From NCBI RefSeq assembly GCF_002086675.1, contig NZ_MVIF01000010.1:1-64000 (forward strand): a DNA stretch of 64,000 nt, given 5' to 3'. A program made the position numbers and the translations under genes. Below are positions 1 through 8,407 of the stretch, one piece after another. The stretch comes from Mycobacterium persicum (lineage in GTDB: Bacteria > Actinomycetota > Actinomycetes > Mycobacteriales > Mycobacteriaceae). The notes beneath the pieces are model-generated. The model saw only the letters and a list, made by a program, of their open reading frames with translations, did not search any database and was not told the origin of the DNA. Every line of letters begins with the position of its first letter. Positions within the stretch are counted from its first letter, which is position 1.

Positions 1-43
1 CCGACTCAGGCTTGCGCCAACCCGCACGAGGCATACCCTACAA

Positions 44-59
44 ACTACACCCATGTAGT
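44..59. promoter_or_regulatory. Palindrome upstream of the lycopene-cyclase-type gene
   Basis: ACTACA-CCCA-TGTAGT is a perfect inverted repeat with 6-bp arms and a 4-bp spacer, about 72 bp before the GTG start at 131. It has the size and form of an operator for a dimeric regulator. No regulator gene is visible in the window beside it, so the cognate protein is unknown. Confidence 0.4.
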
Positions 60-76
60 CTTAACTGAACGGTATT

Positions 77-94
77 GGGACTAAATGGGACTAA
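77..94. repeat. Tandem GGGACTAA half-sites
   Basis: GGGACTAA occurs at 77-84 and again at 87-94, a direct repeat with exactly 10-bp period, about one helical turn. The preceding TT plus GGGACT matches the left half of the DosR box, but the right half is not inverted, so this is not a canonical palindromic site. It lies 37-54 bp before the GTG at 131, where an activator would bind. Confidence 0.35.
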
Positions 95-130
95 CTGGAT
101 GGGCCGTACGGCCAGAAAGCGAGTCGGAAG

Positions 131-824
131 GTGACCCACGCATATCTGATCGGCAGCGCAGGGCTGATGCTGATCTGGGTTGGTTTCTGGGTCCCGGCGG
201 ATACCACGCGCCGCATGACAATGTTGCGGGTCAGCGGGATCACCGCACTGACCGGCCTCGCCGAACCGCCGCTACTGGAATCCGCCGAGTCTGTTTGATC
301 TGAACAACAGAATAGGCATCGATATCGAAAGTGTTGTGTTCTCATTCGCAGCGGGTGGAATGGTTGCTGCCATCTACACAGGCCTCCGCAAGATCGGCCG
401 GAAAATCGGGCCGCAGCCGCGATGTGCACGCTCCCTCCAAGTTCTTGCCCTGGTTTCCCCGATCCCGGTCTTTGTCACTCTCATCACCACGACGAATGTG
501 AACCCGATCTACATCACGATCATCGCGCTGTTCGCCGGTGCCGCCGCCTCGTGCGCCTGCTGGCCGGCGCGGATCCCGAGGATTATGCTGGCCGGCTTTC
601 TATTCACGGGACTGTATTTTGTGTGCTTCGTGATGTTCAGCGCGGTATATCCGCACTACCTGTTCCATGTGTGGAACTTGTCTGCCCTTTCGGGAGCGGT
701 CATCGCGGGAGTCCCACTGGAGGAATTACTATTCGCGTTGTTCTATGGCTTCATGTATTCCAATGCCACAGAATACTTCTTCACCAGAATTTCTGCTGCG
801 CGGGACCACGAAACCAGCCGCTGA
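131..824 (+). pseudogene. Lycopene cyclase-domain membrane protein, frameshifted
   Basis: The first part, from GTG 131, encodes an N-terminal membrane helix and a TGLAEP motif, then runs into a TGA at 296-298. A second frame picks up the same protein around 270 with YWNPPSLFDL and continues through several hydrophobic helices to 824. Near the end is a PLEE-LLF motif (about 715-735) typical of the CrtYc/CrtYd/CarR lycopene cyclase domain. Joined, the parts would give about 231 residues, the usual size of single-chain members. The break looks like a short deletion of about 11 bp near 266-272. The 3' part alone (GTG 336, 162 aa) could be translated but lacks the first helices. Lycopene cyclase-domain proteins act on carotenoid ends in the membrane; no other carotenoid gene is in view. 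A sequencing error remains possible. Confidence 0.6.
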
Positions 825-839
825 ACACCGGTCAGGCGA

Positions 840-1628
840 TTACCCGGCCTGGTCAATCATGCCCAGGTTGTAGGCTACGTCGCGGCTTTCTCCCATGGCG
901 ATGGCCTTGACCATTTTCGATATCGCCCATGGCGGGTTCAAGTATTTTTCGATCTCCAGGGCAATCGTGGCGTCGAAATGATCGATTATGTTCCCGCGGC
1001 TGGATTCTGGCTCGGCGATAAGCTGTTGCGCGATTGTCCACGCGAGGTCACGAGAACGCTTGAGTTCCGCGCCGACGAAGCCGACGTCCTTGCTGGCCAA
1101 CATCTTGCGTACCCCAGCCATGACCGGTGAAATCCGCTCGATGCCGTCCAGGACTCGGCCGATCTGACTGCTGAGAATGGCATTGACGATGTCGAAATCA
1201 CTCTGCAGCGGCTCCAGCGAATCTCCGGCCGTCGCGGCGGCGGCAATACCAAGGTCGAAAGTGTCGTGGGCGGTCATCGCGGTGAGGATGTGCTGCAAAA
1301 CAATGGGGCTATCGCTGGCGTTCACGTCGAACGCGGCCTGCCACACTCGGGTCGGCTTCCGGTGGTCACCGTCGAACCGGCTCTGCACGGCATCGAAGTA
1401 CCGGTGAGCGAACGCCACGCCGAACCGTGTCATCCGCGGTCCGTCGGCGAACATTCCCGCGTTGATGGCATCGCGAACCGCGATGGTTGCCCGCTTGTAT
1501 ACGAGCGCGAAGTAGCCGACCCGGCTCGCCGTCTCACCCGACCATTCAATGATCGCCTCGATGCCTTCGATGACCTCGTCCATCGTGGAGACGTCCGTTA
1601 GGCGCGGGGCAGGCAGCGTCGCGACCAT
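840..1628 (-). CDS. DUF5995 family protein
   Basis: This gene encodes about 262 aa with the pattern of DUF5995 proteins: an N-terminal MDEVIEGIEAI segment, a central helical part, and a C-terminal region with repeated acidic and aromatic residues. No catalytic function is established for the family. There is no signal peptide or membrane helix. The ATG at 1628 was chosen; an in-frame ATG at 1688 would add 20 residues of low-complexity sequence, and neither has a clear ribosome site. The reading frame stays open far upstream, to 2399, but that part is antisense-frame noise inside the next gene. It follows the LLM oxidoreductase on the same strand after about 95 bp. Confidence 0.7.
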   Translation of the reverse strand: MVATLPAPRLTDVSTMDEVIEGIEAIIEWSGETASRVGYFALVYKRATIAVRDAINAGMFADGPRMTRFGVAFAHRYFDAVQSRFDGDHRKPTRVWQAAFDVNASDSPIVLQHILTAMTAHDTFDLGIAAAATAGDSLEPLQSDFDIVNAILSSQIGRVLDGIERISPVMAGVRKMLASKDVGFVGAELKRSRDLAWTIAQQLIAEPESSRGNIIDHFDATIALEIEKYLNPPWAISKMVKAIAMGESRDVAYNLGMIDQAG

Positions 1629-1723
1629 GCCGCTGAGTATCGTCGCCGGCCAGCGGACTGTCCTCGGTTTCGACGTGGCCGGTCCCATGGCTGGGCGGTT
1701 GACCACCAGATCCGCGGATCGGG

Positions 1724-2731
1724 CTACTCGGTAGGACGGCACTCGGTGTCGACCAGGGGCACGATCTCCCGGACCGTGCGCAGCGTCATCCGGCCACCGG
1801 GGTCTTCGGCTGTCGAGGGCACGACGGCCAGGCAGTCGGCCCCGGCTCGGTGGTAGGCGCGCAGCCGGGCCGCGATCCGGTCGGCGCCGCCCAGCGCCCC
1901 CACCTGATCGAGCAGTTCGACGGGAATGGCCGCCGCCAGTTCGCGTCTGGTTGCGCCGGTGCGTGCGCCGCGGACGAGGTCGCCGAAGCCCAGCGCGGCG
2001 AACATTTCGCCGTAGCCGGGCGGCGCGAGATACACGGCCAGCTGAGCAGCCACCTGCGCGTGCGCGGCAGCACCCGGGTTGACCGCGACCGGCACCCAGA
2101 TCGTCAGGCGCGGCGCGCGACGGCGGACCGCGGCGGCTTCTGTGTCGAGGACCTCCCGAACCTGCGCGACGCGCGCCGGCGACGCGAGGTTGAGCACCAC
2201 CTCGTCGGCGCGCTGGGCCGCCAGCAGGATCATGCCGGGACCGAACGCCCCCAACGCGATTCGGGTATCCGGCGGTGCGTTGCGGAGCCGGAAACCGTGG
2301 CTGCTGACGTGCCGGCCGACGTAGTCGACGCGTTCGCCGGCCAATATCGATCGCAGGCATTCGATGGTTTCGCGCATGACCGGCACATGGTGTGCCCACC
2401 GGCGGTTGTGCCAGCCGCTCACAATCGCCGGACTGGACGCCCCCAGGGCAAGGTCGACCCGATTGCCGGTGAGGGAGGCAACCGAACCGACTCCCAGCGC
2501 CAGTGCCACCGGGCCACGGACACCGACGGCCAGCGGGCCGATTTTCAGGGTCAGGTGGGGCGCCCGCAGCCCTACCGCGGTCGCCAGCGCGAACGCGTCA
2601 TAGGTGGCCATCTCGCCGATCCAGAGGGCGTCGAAGCCTGCGTCGGAGGCCGCCAGCGCGACCTCCATTGCTTCGTGGTCGGGTCGGTCAAGCCAAAACG
2701 GCAGGGCGACCTCGACGTCCATGCCGCTCAC
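1724..2731 (-). CDS. LLM-class (luciferase-like) F420/flavin-dependent oxidoreductase
   Basis: This is a TIM-barrel enzyme of the luciferase-like monooxygenase family, about 335 aa. The N-terminus shows EVALPF and GFDALWIGEM strands; a GVGS/LALGASSP region and the GAFGPGMILLAAQRAD segment fit the cofactor pocket of mycobacterial F420-dependent members. The substrate is unknown. Start choice: GTG at 2731 overlaps the TGA of the upstream gene as GTGA, which implies translational coupling; the ATG at 2722 is a shorter alternative. It forms an operon with the acyl-CoA-dehydrogenase-like gene and lies divergent from an HxlR regulator, the same arrangement I recall for Rv3093c-Rv3094c-Rv3095. Confidence 0.82.
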   Translation of the reverse strand: MSGMDVEVALPFWLDRPDHEAMEVALAASDAGFDALWIGEMATYDAFALATAVGLRAPHLTLKIGPLAVGVRGPVALALGVGSVASLTGNRVDLALGASSPAIVSGWHNRRWAHHVPVMRETIECLRSILAGERVDYVGRHVSSHGFRLRNAPPDTRIALGAFGPGMILLAAQRADEVVLNLASPARVAQVREVLDTEAAAVRRRAPRLTIWVPVAVNPGAAAHAQVAAQLAVYLAPPGYGEMFAALGFGDLVRGARTGATRRELAAAIPVELLDQVGALGGADRIAARLRAYHRAGADCLAVVPSTAEDPGGRMTLRTVREIVPLVDTECRPTE

Positions 2732-3858
2732 AGCATCGCCACGTCGCTGGGCTGGTCGAGCAGCACCCGGCCGGACAGCTCGCGGGAGGCCTCGTTGACC
2801 TGGAAGTGGGCGGTGGCGGTGAAGGCGTCCCGGAACCGGCGCTGCAGTGGCGAGCTGTCGTAAATGGCGCTGCCCCCCGCCAGGTCGTACATGGTGCGCA
2901 CCACGTCGGCCGAAATCCGCACCGCATGCGTGGCCGCCAGCCGGAGCCGGTTGCGCAACGCCACCGGCACCGCATCGGCGCCGTGGCTGGCCTGCCACGC
3001 GGCGTCGATCGCCTGGTAGTACAGCGCGCGCGCGGCATCCAGCGCCGCTTCGGCCGTCGCCACCGCAGCCTGGGTCGCCGGGCGTTCGGCCAGTGTGCGC
3101 GTGGAGCCCAGGCCCTTCTTTCCGGCGGCCAGTTCGACGAGGTCGTCGATCGCGGCGCGCGCATTGCCCAATGCGGCCGCGCCGATCGACAGCGCGAAGA
3201 AGCCGAACACCGGAAAGCGGTACAGCGGCCGATCCAGCGCAGGTCCGTCGAACACCGAGAACACCCGGTCGGCGGGCACGAAAACCTCGTCGGCGACGCT
3301 GTCGTGGCTGCCGGTGCCGCGCAGGCCCAGGGTGTGCCAGGTGTCGAGGACCTTCAGGTCCGCTTTGGGCAACGCGACGACGGAGGGCACCCGCTGATCG
3401 TCGACAAAGCAACCCGCGAACATCATGTCCGCGTGGCTGATCCCGCTGCAGAACGCCCAGCGCCCGGACATCACGACACCGCCGTCGACAGAGCGCGCCG
3501 TGCCCCGCGGCGCCCACACCCCCGCCGCGACACCCCGCCCGCCGCCGAACATCTCCTCGCGGCTGGACGCCGGCAGGTAGGCGACCAGCAGGGCGCTGGT
3601 GATGGCGATCGATACGCACCATCCCGCGGAGGCGTCACCGCGCGCAATCGCTTCGGCGCACCGCAGCGCCGTTTCCGGCGCCAGCTCCAACGCCTCGACC
3701 TCGCGGGGCATGGTGGCGCGCAGCAGTCCGGCCGCATTCAGGCTGGTAACGAGTTCGTCGGGGAGTCGGCGATCGCGATCGATCTGCCCGGAAAGCTCGC
3801 GAGCCGCGAGGGCGATCTTCTCGGCAAGGTTCTCGATCTCGGCGTCGCGGTGATTCAT
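2728..3858 (-). CDS. Acyl-CoA dehydrogenase-like flavin monooxygenase
   Basis: The 376-aa protein has the acyl-CoA dehydrogenase fold of group D flavin monooxygenases (HsaA/DszC type). Residues RGDASAGWC near position 86 and the VWAPRGTA / SGRWAFCSG beta-domain motifs are typical. The catalytic glutamate of true acyl-CoA dehydrogenases is not evident, which favours a hydroxylase or desulfurase-like role using reduced flavin. The partner could be the coupled LLM enzyme, but that is inference. ATG at 3858 is preceded by an AGGAG ribosome site. The divergent HxlR gene and the operator between them suggest joint regulation. Confidence 0.8.
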   Translation of the reverse strand: MNHRDAEIENLAEKIALAARELSGQIDRDRRLPDELVTSLNAAGLLRATMPREVEALELAPETALRCAEAIARGDASAGWCVSIAITSALLVAYLPASSREEMFGGGRGVAAGVWAPRGTARSVDGGVVMSGRWAFCSGISHADMMFAGCFVDDQRVPSVVALPKADLKVLDTWHTLGLRGTGSHDSVADEVFVPADRVFSVFDGPALDRPLYRFPVFGFFALSIGAAALGNARAAIDDLVELAAGKKGLGSTRTLAERPATQAAVATAEAALDAARALYYQAIDAAWQASHGADAVPVALRNRLRLAATHAVRISADVVRTMYDLAGGSAIYDSSPLQRRFRDAFTATAHFQVNEASRELSGRVLLDQPSDVAML

Positions 3859-3888
3859 CAACGGCTCCTGGTGACGGTGACGGCGGCG

Positions 3889-3944
3889 GTTCAATCAACT
3901 TACTCCTGTCGGTTCAGTAATTGAACCGGTAAAGTCGTTGAACT
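3889..3944. promoter_or_regulatory. Operator region of the HxlR / flavoenzyme divergon
   Basis: Inside the 86-bp gap between divergent genes there is a 17-bp inverted repeat, GGTTCA-GTAAT-TGAACC, at 3911-3927. Partial copies flank it: GGTTCAAT at 3889-3896 and GTTGAAC at 3938-3944, directly before the HxlR ATG. The cluster of GGTTCA-type half-sites is a likely binding site for the HxlR protein, controlling both itself and the flavoenzyme operon. Confidence 0.6.
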
Positions 3945-4424
3945 ATGCACCCCGCCGAGTTGTCGCATCGCTTCGAGGGCGAGTCTGTCGGACGGGCCCT
4001 GGAGCTGGTCGGTGAGCGCTGGACGCTGCTCATCCTGCGTGAGGCGTTCTTCGGGGTGCAGCGCTTCGGCCAGCTCGCCCGCAACCTCAACATCCCGCGC
4101 CCCACCCTGTCGTCGCGGCTGCGGATGCTCGTCGACGTCGGCCTTCTCGACCGCGTCCCCTACTCCCGCGATCCCGAACGACACGAGTACCGGCTCACCG
4201 AGGCCGGCCGAGAGCTCTTCGCGGCGATCGTCGTGCTCATGCGGTGGGGCGACGAGCATTTGCCCCACCCTGACGGCCCGCCGATCATGCTGCGACACCA
4301 CACCTGCGGCGAATTCGTCGATCCTCGCCTGATCTGCGTCCGCTGCGGCGAGGAGATCACCGCGCGCAATGTGACCCCCGAGGCCGGCCCGGGATTTCGC
4401 GACCGGCTGTCGGCATCGCGGTAA
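3945..4424 (+). CDS. HxlR-family transcriptional regulator
   Basis: The 159-aa protein opens with the HxlR winged-helix signature: ALELVGERWTLLILREAF, then FGQLARNLNIPRPTLSSRL and a wing with YSRDPERHEYRLTEAG. After residue 110 it has a C-terminal extension containing CGE and CVRCGEEI, which could bind zinc; longer mycobacterial HxlR proteins share such tails. It lies divergent from the flavoenzyme operon, with an inverted repeat directly before its start, which points to autoregulation. It corresponds in position to Rv3095. Confidence 0.88.
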   Translation: MHPAELSHRFEGESVGRALELVGERWTLLILREAFFGVQRFGQLARNLNIPRPTLSSRLRMLVDVGLLDRVPYSRDPERHEYRLTEAGRELFAAIVVLMRWGDEHLPHPDGPPIMLRHHTCGEFVDPRLICVRCGEEITARNVTPEAGPGFRDRLSASR

Positions 4425-4543
4425 CCGCCGCCGCACAACGCAAGTAACGATTCCCAACCTCAAACGTTTCGAATCGATAAGCAACTCCAAACACGTTGCC
4501 GAGCAACACCATACGGATCACCTGGCGAAATTATGGTCTTTTC

Positions 4544-5677
4544 GTGGACCGTCGGACCGCGTTGAAGCTGCCGCTGCTGCTGGCCGCGGGCACGGCGCTG
4601 GCCACGGCCGGGCGCGCCGGTGCCGAACCAGGCCGGTGGCCGGCCGAGCGTGCCAACAGCTGGTATCAAGCGCAGGGCTGGCTCGTCGGCGCCAACTACA
4701 TCACGTCGAACGCCGTCAACCAGCTGGAGATGTTCCAGTCGGGCAGCTATGACCCGCGGCGCATCGACGGCGAGCTCGCCGCGGCGCGGTCACTCGGGTT
4801 CAACACGGTGCGGGTCTTTCTCCACGACCTACTGTGGGCCCAGGACCGCCAAGGCTTCCAAGGCCGTCTCGCGCAGTTCGTCGCGATCGCCGCGCGCCAT
4901 GGCATCAAGCCGCTTTTCGTCTTGTTCGACTCCTGCTGGGACCCGTTCCCCAGGCCGGGCCGTCAGCGCCCGCCCAGGCCCGGGGTGCACAACTCCGGGT
5001 GGGTGCAAAGCCCCGGTGCCGAACACCTCGGTGACCGGCGCTACGTCGGCGTTCTTTACGACTATGTCACCGGAGTCGTGGGCCAATTCCGCAATGACGA
5101 CCGGGTTTTGGGTTGGGACCTGTGGAACGAACCCGACAATCCCGCGCGCGTATATCGCAAGGTGGAGCGCAAGGACAAGCTGGCGCTGGTCGCCGACTTG
5201 CTGCCCCAGGTGTTCCGGTGGGCGCGGGCAGTCGAGCCTGCTCAGCCGTTGACCAGTGGGGTCTGGCAGGGAAACTGGGCCGACCCCGGGCAACGCAGCA
5301 CGATCAGCGGCATCCAACTGGACAACTCGGACGTGATCACCTTCCACAGCTATGGCGCGCCGGCCGACTTCGAGGCCCGGATCGCCGAACTTTCCCCACT
5401 GGGGCGTCCGGTCGTGTGCACCGAATACCTGGCCCGCAGCCGGGGCAGCACCGTCGCGGGAATTCTGCCAATTGCCAAGCGGCACAACGTCGGAGCGTTC
5501 AACTGGGGGCTGGTCGCCGGAAAGACCCAGACGTACCTGCCGTGGGACTCGTGGGATCACCCGTACCGCACGCCGCCGAAGGTGTGGTTCAGCGACCTGC
5601 TGCGGCCCGACGGGCGGGCCTATCAGGACGGCGAACTGGAAACGATTCGGACGCTGACCGGCGTCCAGCAGGAATAG
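4544..5677 (+). CDS. Secreted GH5-type glycoside hydrolase
   Basis: This cellulase/xylanase-like (alpha/beta)8 hydrolase is about 377 aa. The GTG at 4544 gives MDRRTALKL followed by an alanine-rich hydrophobic stretch ending in GRAGAEP, a signal peptide with a twin-arginine-like start. An upstream GTG/ATG at 4496 would bury it. Motifs include FNTVRVFLHDLLW, FVLFDSCWDP, and GWDLWNEPDN with acid/base Glu196; the probable nucleophile is Glu294 in VVCTEYLA. The late VGAFNWGLVAG strand supports GH5. Natural substrate is unknown; slow growers carry such an enzyme at this locus (Rv3096), perhaps acting on a wall or host glycan. Confidence 0.8.
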   Translation: MDRRTALKLPLLLAAGTALATAGRAGAEPGRWPAERANSWYQAQGWLVGANYITSNAVNQLEMFQSGSYDPRRIDGELAAARSLGFNTVRVFLHDLLWAQDRQGFQGRLAQFVAIAARHGIKPLFVLFDSCWDPFPRPGRQRPPRPGVHNSGWVQSPGAEHLGDRRYVGVLYDYVTGVVGQFRNDDRVLGWDLWNEPDNPARVYRKVERKDKLALVADLLPQVFRWARAVEPAQPLTSGVWQGNWADPGQRSTISGIQLDNSDVITFHSYGAPADFEARIAELSPLGRPVVCTEYLARSRGSTVAGILPIAKRHNVGAFNWGLVAGKTQTYLPWDSWDHPYRTPPKVWFSDLLRPDGRAYQDGELETIRTLTGVQQE

Positions 5678-5782
5678 CGCTGCGCCGCATCGCGTGCAGG
5701 GGCGAGAAAAGCAAGTTGTTCCGCCACGCGCCTTCGACCGCTATGATTCCGCTGAGTCGCGCACAACCACGAGGTGGTGGAC

Positions 5783-6187
5783 ATGTTTCGGGAACTCGCC
5801 GTAGGCGCAATAGGAATGGGTGTTCTCGGAGCGGGGCTGCTGGTCGCTCCGCCGGCGCAGGCCGACGACCCCCCGTACCACATTCTGAGCGCCCAGGATC
5901 TGTGCAATCTCGTCTACCCGAGCTCGGAGGCGATGCCGGACCCGTCCAAAGAGCCACCGGCCGTTGGACTTATCTGTGTCCGGCAGGGCGGGGTGCTTCT
6001 CCGGTTGGCCCGGGATCAGCCGGCCATCTTCTCCAATACCTTCGCTCTCGAACCGGGCAAAGCTCCTGAGCTGCCGAAAGGTTCGGTGCGCGTCAATCCC
6101 AAGGATCCGCTCAGCGACTGGATCATTCCGGACTGCTACATCCCTGATCGCATCGACTGCAACCCCAACGCGCCCGGCCACCGCTGA
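5783..6187 (+). CDS. Small secreted hypothetical protein
   Basis: This 134-aa protein begins MFRELAVGAIGMGVLG and has a cleavable signal peptide ending at PPAQADDPP. The mature part has four cysteines (LCNLV, LICVR, PDCYIPD, IDCNPN), suggesting two disulfides, and is rich in proline. GAGG at 5771-5774 lies 8 bp before ATG 5783; the GTG codons at 5774 and 5777 overlap that site and are less likely starts. No family was recognised. It converges on the P450 gene with a 15-bp gap. Confidence 0.68.
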   Translation: MFRELAVGAIGMGVLGAGLLVAPPAQADDPPYHILSAQDLCNLVYPSSEAMPDPSKEPPAVGLICVRQGGVLLRLARDQPAIFSNTFALEPGKAPELPKGSVRVNPKDPLSDWIIPDCYIPDRIDCNPNAPGHR

Positions 6188-6202
6188 CCGGCTTCGCATT
6201 GA

Positions 6203-7405
6203 TCAGGGCTTGGCCCGAACTGTCTTGACGGGCAGTCGCGCCCAGCCCCGCACACTGGACGTCCGTGCCCTGCTGGCGTTGTCGTAGTCGACCTCCCAGT
6301 CGGTCCATCGCTTGAGGACCTCTTCGAACGCGACCCGGGCCTCGAGCCGCGCCAGGGCCGAGCCGAGGCAGAAATGCAGTCCCTGCCCGAAGCTCAAATG
6401 GCCACCTTTGCGGTGGATGTCGTAGCGATCCGGCTCGCTGAATCTCTTCTCGTCCCGATTCGCCGAACCATTGAGCAGCAGCATGTGGGAGCCCTCGGTC
6501 ACGGTGTGCCCGTACAACTCGACGTCGCGAGCGACGTAGCGCGCCTGCACCGGCGACGGCGGCTCGTAGCGCAGGGTCTCCTCGACCGCCGAGCCGATCA
6601 GGTGCGGATCCGCGACGAGTTCGTGTCGTTGGTCGGGATGCTCGCCGAGCAGTTGGCCCATGAAACCGATCAGCCGCGCGGTGGTTTCGTTGCCGGCACC
6701 GACGATCATCGCGGTGTAGGCCAAAACTTCGTTGCGTTCCAGGCGCCGCCGGGATCCGTCTGATTCGTCGACTTCGGCGTTGAGCAGATCTGTCGCCAGG
6801 TCGTCGGAGGGATGCGTCGCCCGCCACTCGATGTACTCGGCGAACATCGCCATCGAATCCTCGAAGATCGTCGGGCTGACCCCCTCCCGTCGCGGTCCGA
6901 GCGCGAGGTTCTGGTCGTTGCGGTCACGGATTAGCTGTTGCGCCTGCTCGGGGATGCCCAGCAGGTAGCCGATGGTGCGCATCGGCATGATCGCCCCCAG
7001 ATCGGCGACGAAGTCGAACCCGTCCGAATCGCGAAGCGAATCCAGTGCGCGACAACAAAATTCACGCACCAGTCGGTCGACGGCCAGCATCCGCCGAGGG
7101 GTGAAAACCCGCGACAACAAGCGCCGGTGCAGATCATGCAGCGGCGGATCCTCGAACAGCAGGATTCCCGGCGGAACTTCGATGCCGCTGAACAAGATGT
7201 CGGCCGTGGTGCCCCGTCCCGACCGATACGTCTGCCAATCATGCAGTGCGGCTGCCACGTCGTCGTAGCGACTCAACGCATAGAAGTTGTACTTGTCGTT
7301 GAAATACAGTGGGGCCGCTGCCCGCATCCGTTTCCACACCGGATAGGGATCGTCATCGATGTCGAAGTCGAACGGATCGTAGTAAAGCTCCTGTTGGGTG
7401 GGCAC
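6203..7405 (-). CDS. Cytochrome P450
   Basis: A 400-aa bacterial class I P450. It shows the I-helix GAGNETT, the K-helix EETLR, and the heme loop FGQGLHFCLGSALARLE with the ligand at Cys346. The N-terminus (FDFDIDDDPYPVWKRMR) is typical of soluble mycobacterial P450s. The GTG start at 7405 directly follows the TGA of the AveC-like gene (7408-7406), so the two are co-translated. It probably hydroxylates or cyclises a lipid or polyketide-like substrate jointly with the AveC-like protein; the substrate cannot be read from sequence. A divergent TetR gene upstream of the operon likely controls it. Confidence 0.92.
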   Translation of the reverse strand: MPTQQELYYDPFDFDIDDDPYPVWKRMRAAAPLYFNDKYNFYALSRYDDVAAALHDWQTYRSGRGTTADILFSGIEVPPGILLFEDPPLHDLHRRLLSRVFTPRRMLAVDRLVREFCCRALDSLRDSDGFDFVADLGAIMPMRTIGYLLGIPEQAQQLIRDRNDQNLALGPRREGVSPTIFEDSMAMFAEYIEWRATHPSDDLATDLLNAEVDESDGSRRRLERNEVLAYTAMIVGAGNETTARLIGFMGQLLGEHPDQRHELVADPHLIGSAVEETLRYEPPSPVQARYVARDVELYGHTVTEGSHMLLLNGSANRDEKRFSEPDRYDIHRKGGHLSFGQGLHFCLGSALARLEARVAFEEVLKRWTDWEVDYDNASRARTSSVRGWARLPVKTVRAKP

Positions 7406-8200
7406 TCATCCGCCCTGCCGGGGTTGGTTCGGTACGCCGGGGAATAGCTGCTCCGTCGGCCCGGAGGTCACCCACCCGCCCAGCTTGGTGACGAGGTGGG
7501 GCGCAAAGACCGCCCCGTACAGTAGGTTCCCGATGACAACGACGGCGACGACGGACAGCACTGCCGACTGCAGCCGGCTCGTCGAGCGCTTGTCGGCCCA
7601 CATCTCGATGACGTTTCGTCCCTGGGAATCGGTGCGGCCCAGCAGATAGGTGAAGACCATCATCTGCACCCCCAATGCCAGCGAGTCGTAGACCGGGTAC
7701 TGGTGCTTGGCGCCCTCGAAGATTGCCAGGCCGGGAATCACGTAGCCGTAATGGAAGACGCCGAGCCGGGCCCCGAGGAACGCGTTGAAGACGAAGGCCC
7801 AGCAGAAGCCGACGACGAGTCCGACGATCAGCAGCGTGATCGGCCGACACCAGCCGAACCGCGCGCTCAACCGTCGTCCGAGCGCCGCGCCGATCACCGC
7901 GGGCAGCACGAAGTAGCCGATGTAGCCGACCGGCACCGACGAGGGGAGCCCACCCCACGTCATGTTCAACGGCCACCACGACGGCACTCGTGGTAGGGCG
8001 GGCGGGAATTGCGCGTACATCGCCCAGTCGTAGGGCGCCTCGATCCACGAAAACGAGATCGCCGAGACACACAGCAATAGCAGTGGGTGTAGCCGACGGC
8101 GGCGAAAGCTCAGATACCCACCCGCCGCGGTGAACACGATGCCGCTACCCCAGCCAAAGATGACGGCCGCAGTCAGCAACGGCGTCAACTGGGTACTCAT
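7406..8200 (-). CDS. AveC-like spirocyclase-family membrane protein
   Basis: This 264-aa integral membrane protein has about six hydrophobic helices, starting with TAAVIFGWGSGIVFTAAGGY. Conserved-looking features are SFSWIEAPYDWAMYAQFPP, a tryptophan/proline-rich loop (VPSWWPLNMTWGG), and YPVYDSLALGVQMM. This is the pattern of the spirocyclase AveC family, named after the avermectin enzyme that forms a spiroketal. Its function in mycobacteria is not known to me. ATG at 8200 overlaps the stop of the upstream small gene (ATGA). Membership of an operon with a P450 suggests a two-step modification of a hydrophobic metabolite. Confidence 0.72.
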   Translation of the reverse strand: MSTQLTPLLTAAVIFGWGSGIVFTAAGGYLSFRRRRLHPLLLLCVSAISFSWIEAPYDWAMYAQFPPALPRVPSWWPLNMTWGGLPSSVPVGYIGYFVLPAVIGAALGRRLSARFGWCRPITLLIVGLVVGFCWAFVFNAFLGARLGVFHYGYVIPGLAIFEGAKHQYPVYDSLALGVQMMVFTYLLGRTDSQGRNVIEMWADKRSTSRLQSAVLSVVAVVVIGNLLYGAVFAPHLVTKLGGWVTSGPTEQLFPGVPNQPRQGG

Positions 8201-8304
8201 CGTGAGCGCCCGCCGCGGCGCGCTTCCGGGTCGATGTAGATAACCAGACCGAAGATGACGACGATCAGCCCGAACAGGGTTCCGAGCATGATGACCGCGC
8301 CCAC
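8197..8304 (-). CDS. Small single-helix membrane protein, first gene of the P450 operon
   Basis: This 35-aa protein from GTG 8304 reads as one hydrophobic helix (MLGTLFGLIVVIFGLVIYI) followed by a basic tail DPEARRGGRSR. GGAAGGG lies 6 bp before the GTG, a good ribosome site that decides this start against the longer frame reaching 8439. The stop overlaps the AveC-like ATG (ATGA), indicating real translation. It may be an assembly partner of the AveC-like protein; no family was recognised. Confidence 0.55.
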   Translation of the reverse strand: MGAVIMLGTLFGLIVVIFGLVIYIDPEARRGGRSR

Positions 8305-8338
8305 AACACGCCCTTCCGGCAGGCTACCCGGCTTTGTG

Positions 8339-8352
8339 ATAGTGGATACTAT
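8339..8352. promoter_or_regulatory. Palindrome between the P450 operon and tetR
   Basis: ATAGT-GGAT-ACTAT is a perfect inverted repeat with 5-bp arms, placed between the divergent genes starting at 8304 (minus) and 8408 (plus). It is the probable TetR operator controlling both directions. Confidence 0.5.
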
Positions 8353-8407
8353 TCTAAGTCGAAGGTCAAGGCCGACGATCGTGAAATACCGGAGTGCCCA
8401 GGAGTAA

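Noticed and set aside
840..2399. 519-aa minus-strand frame spanning two genes
   Set aside because: Only the part after 1628 has family likeness (DUF5995); the rest is an Arg/Gly-rich shadow of the LLM oxidoreductase frame.
1724..3622. 632-aa minus-strand frame as a fusion of two flavoenzymes
   Set aside because: The part before 2731 is a shifted shadow of the acyl-CoA-dehydrogenase-like gene; a GTGA overlap marks the true start.
2503..3924. 473-aa plus-strand frame
   Set aside because: Antisense to two well-supported genes, Arg/Gly/Pro-rich, no domain; a high-GC artefact.
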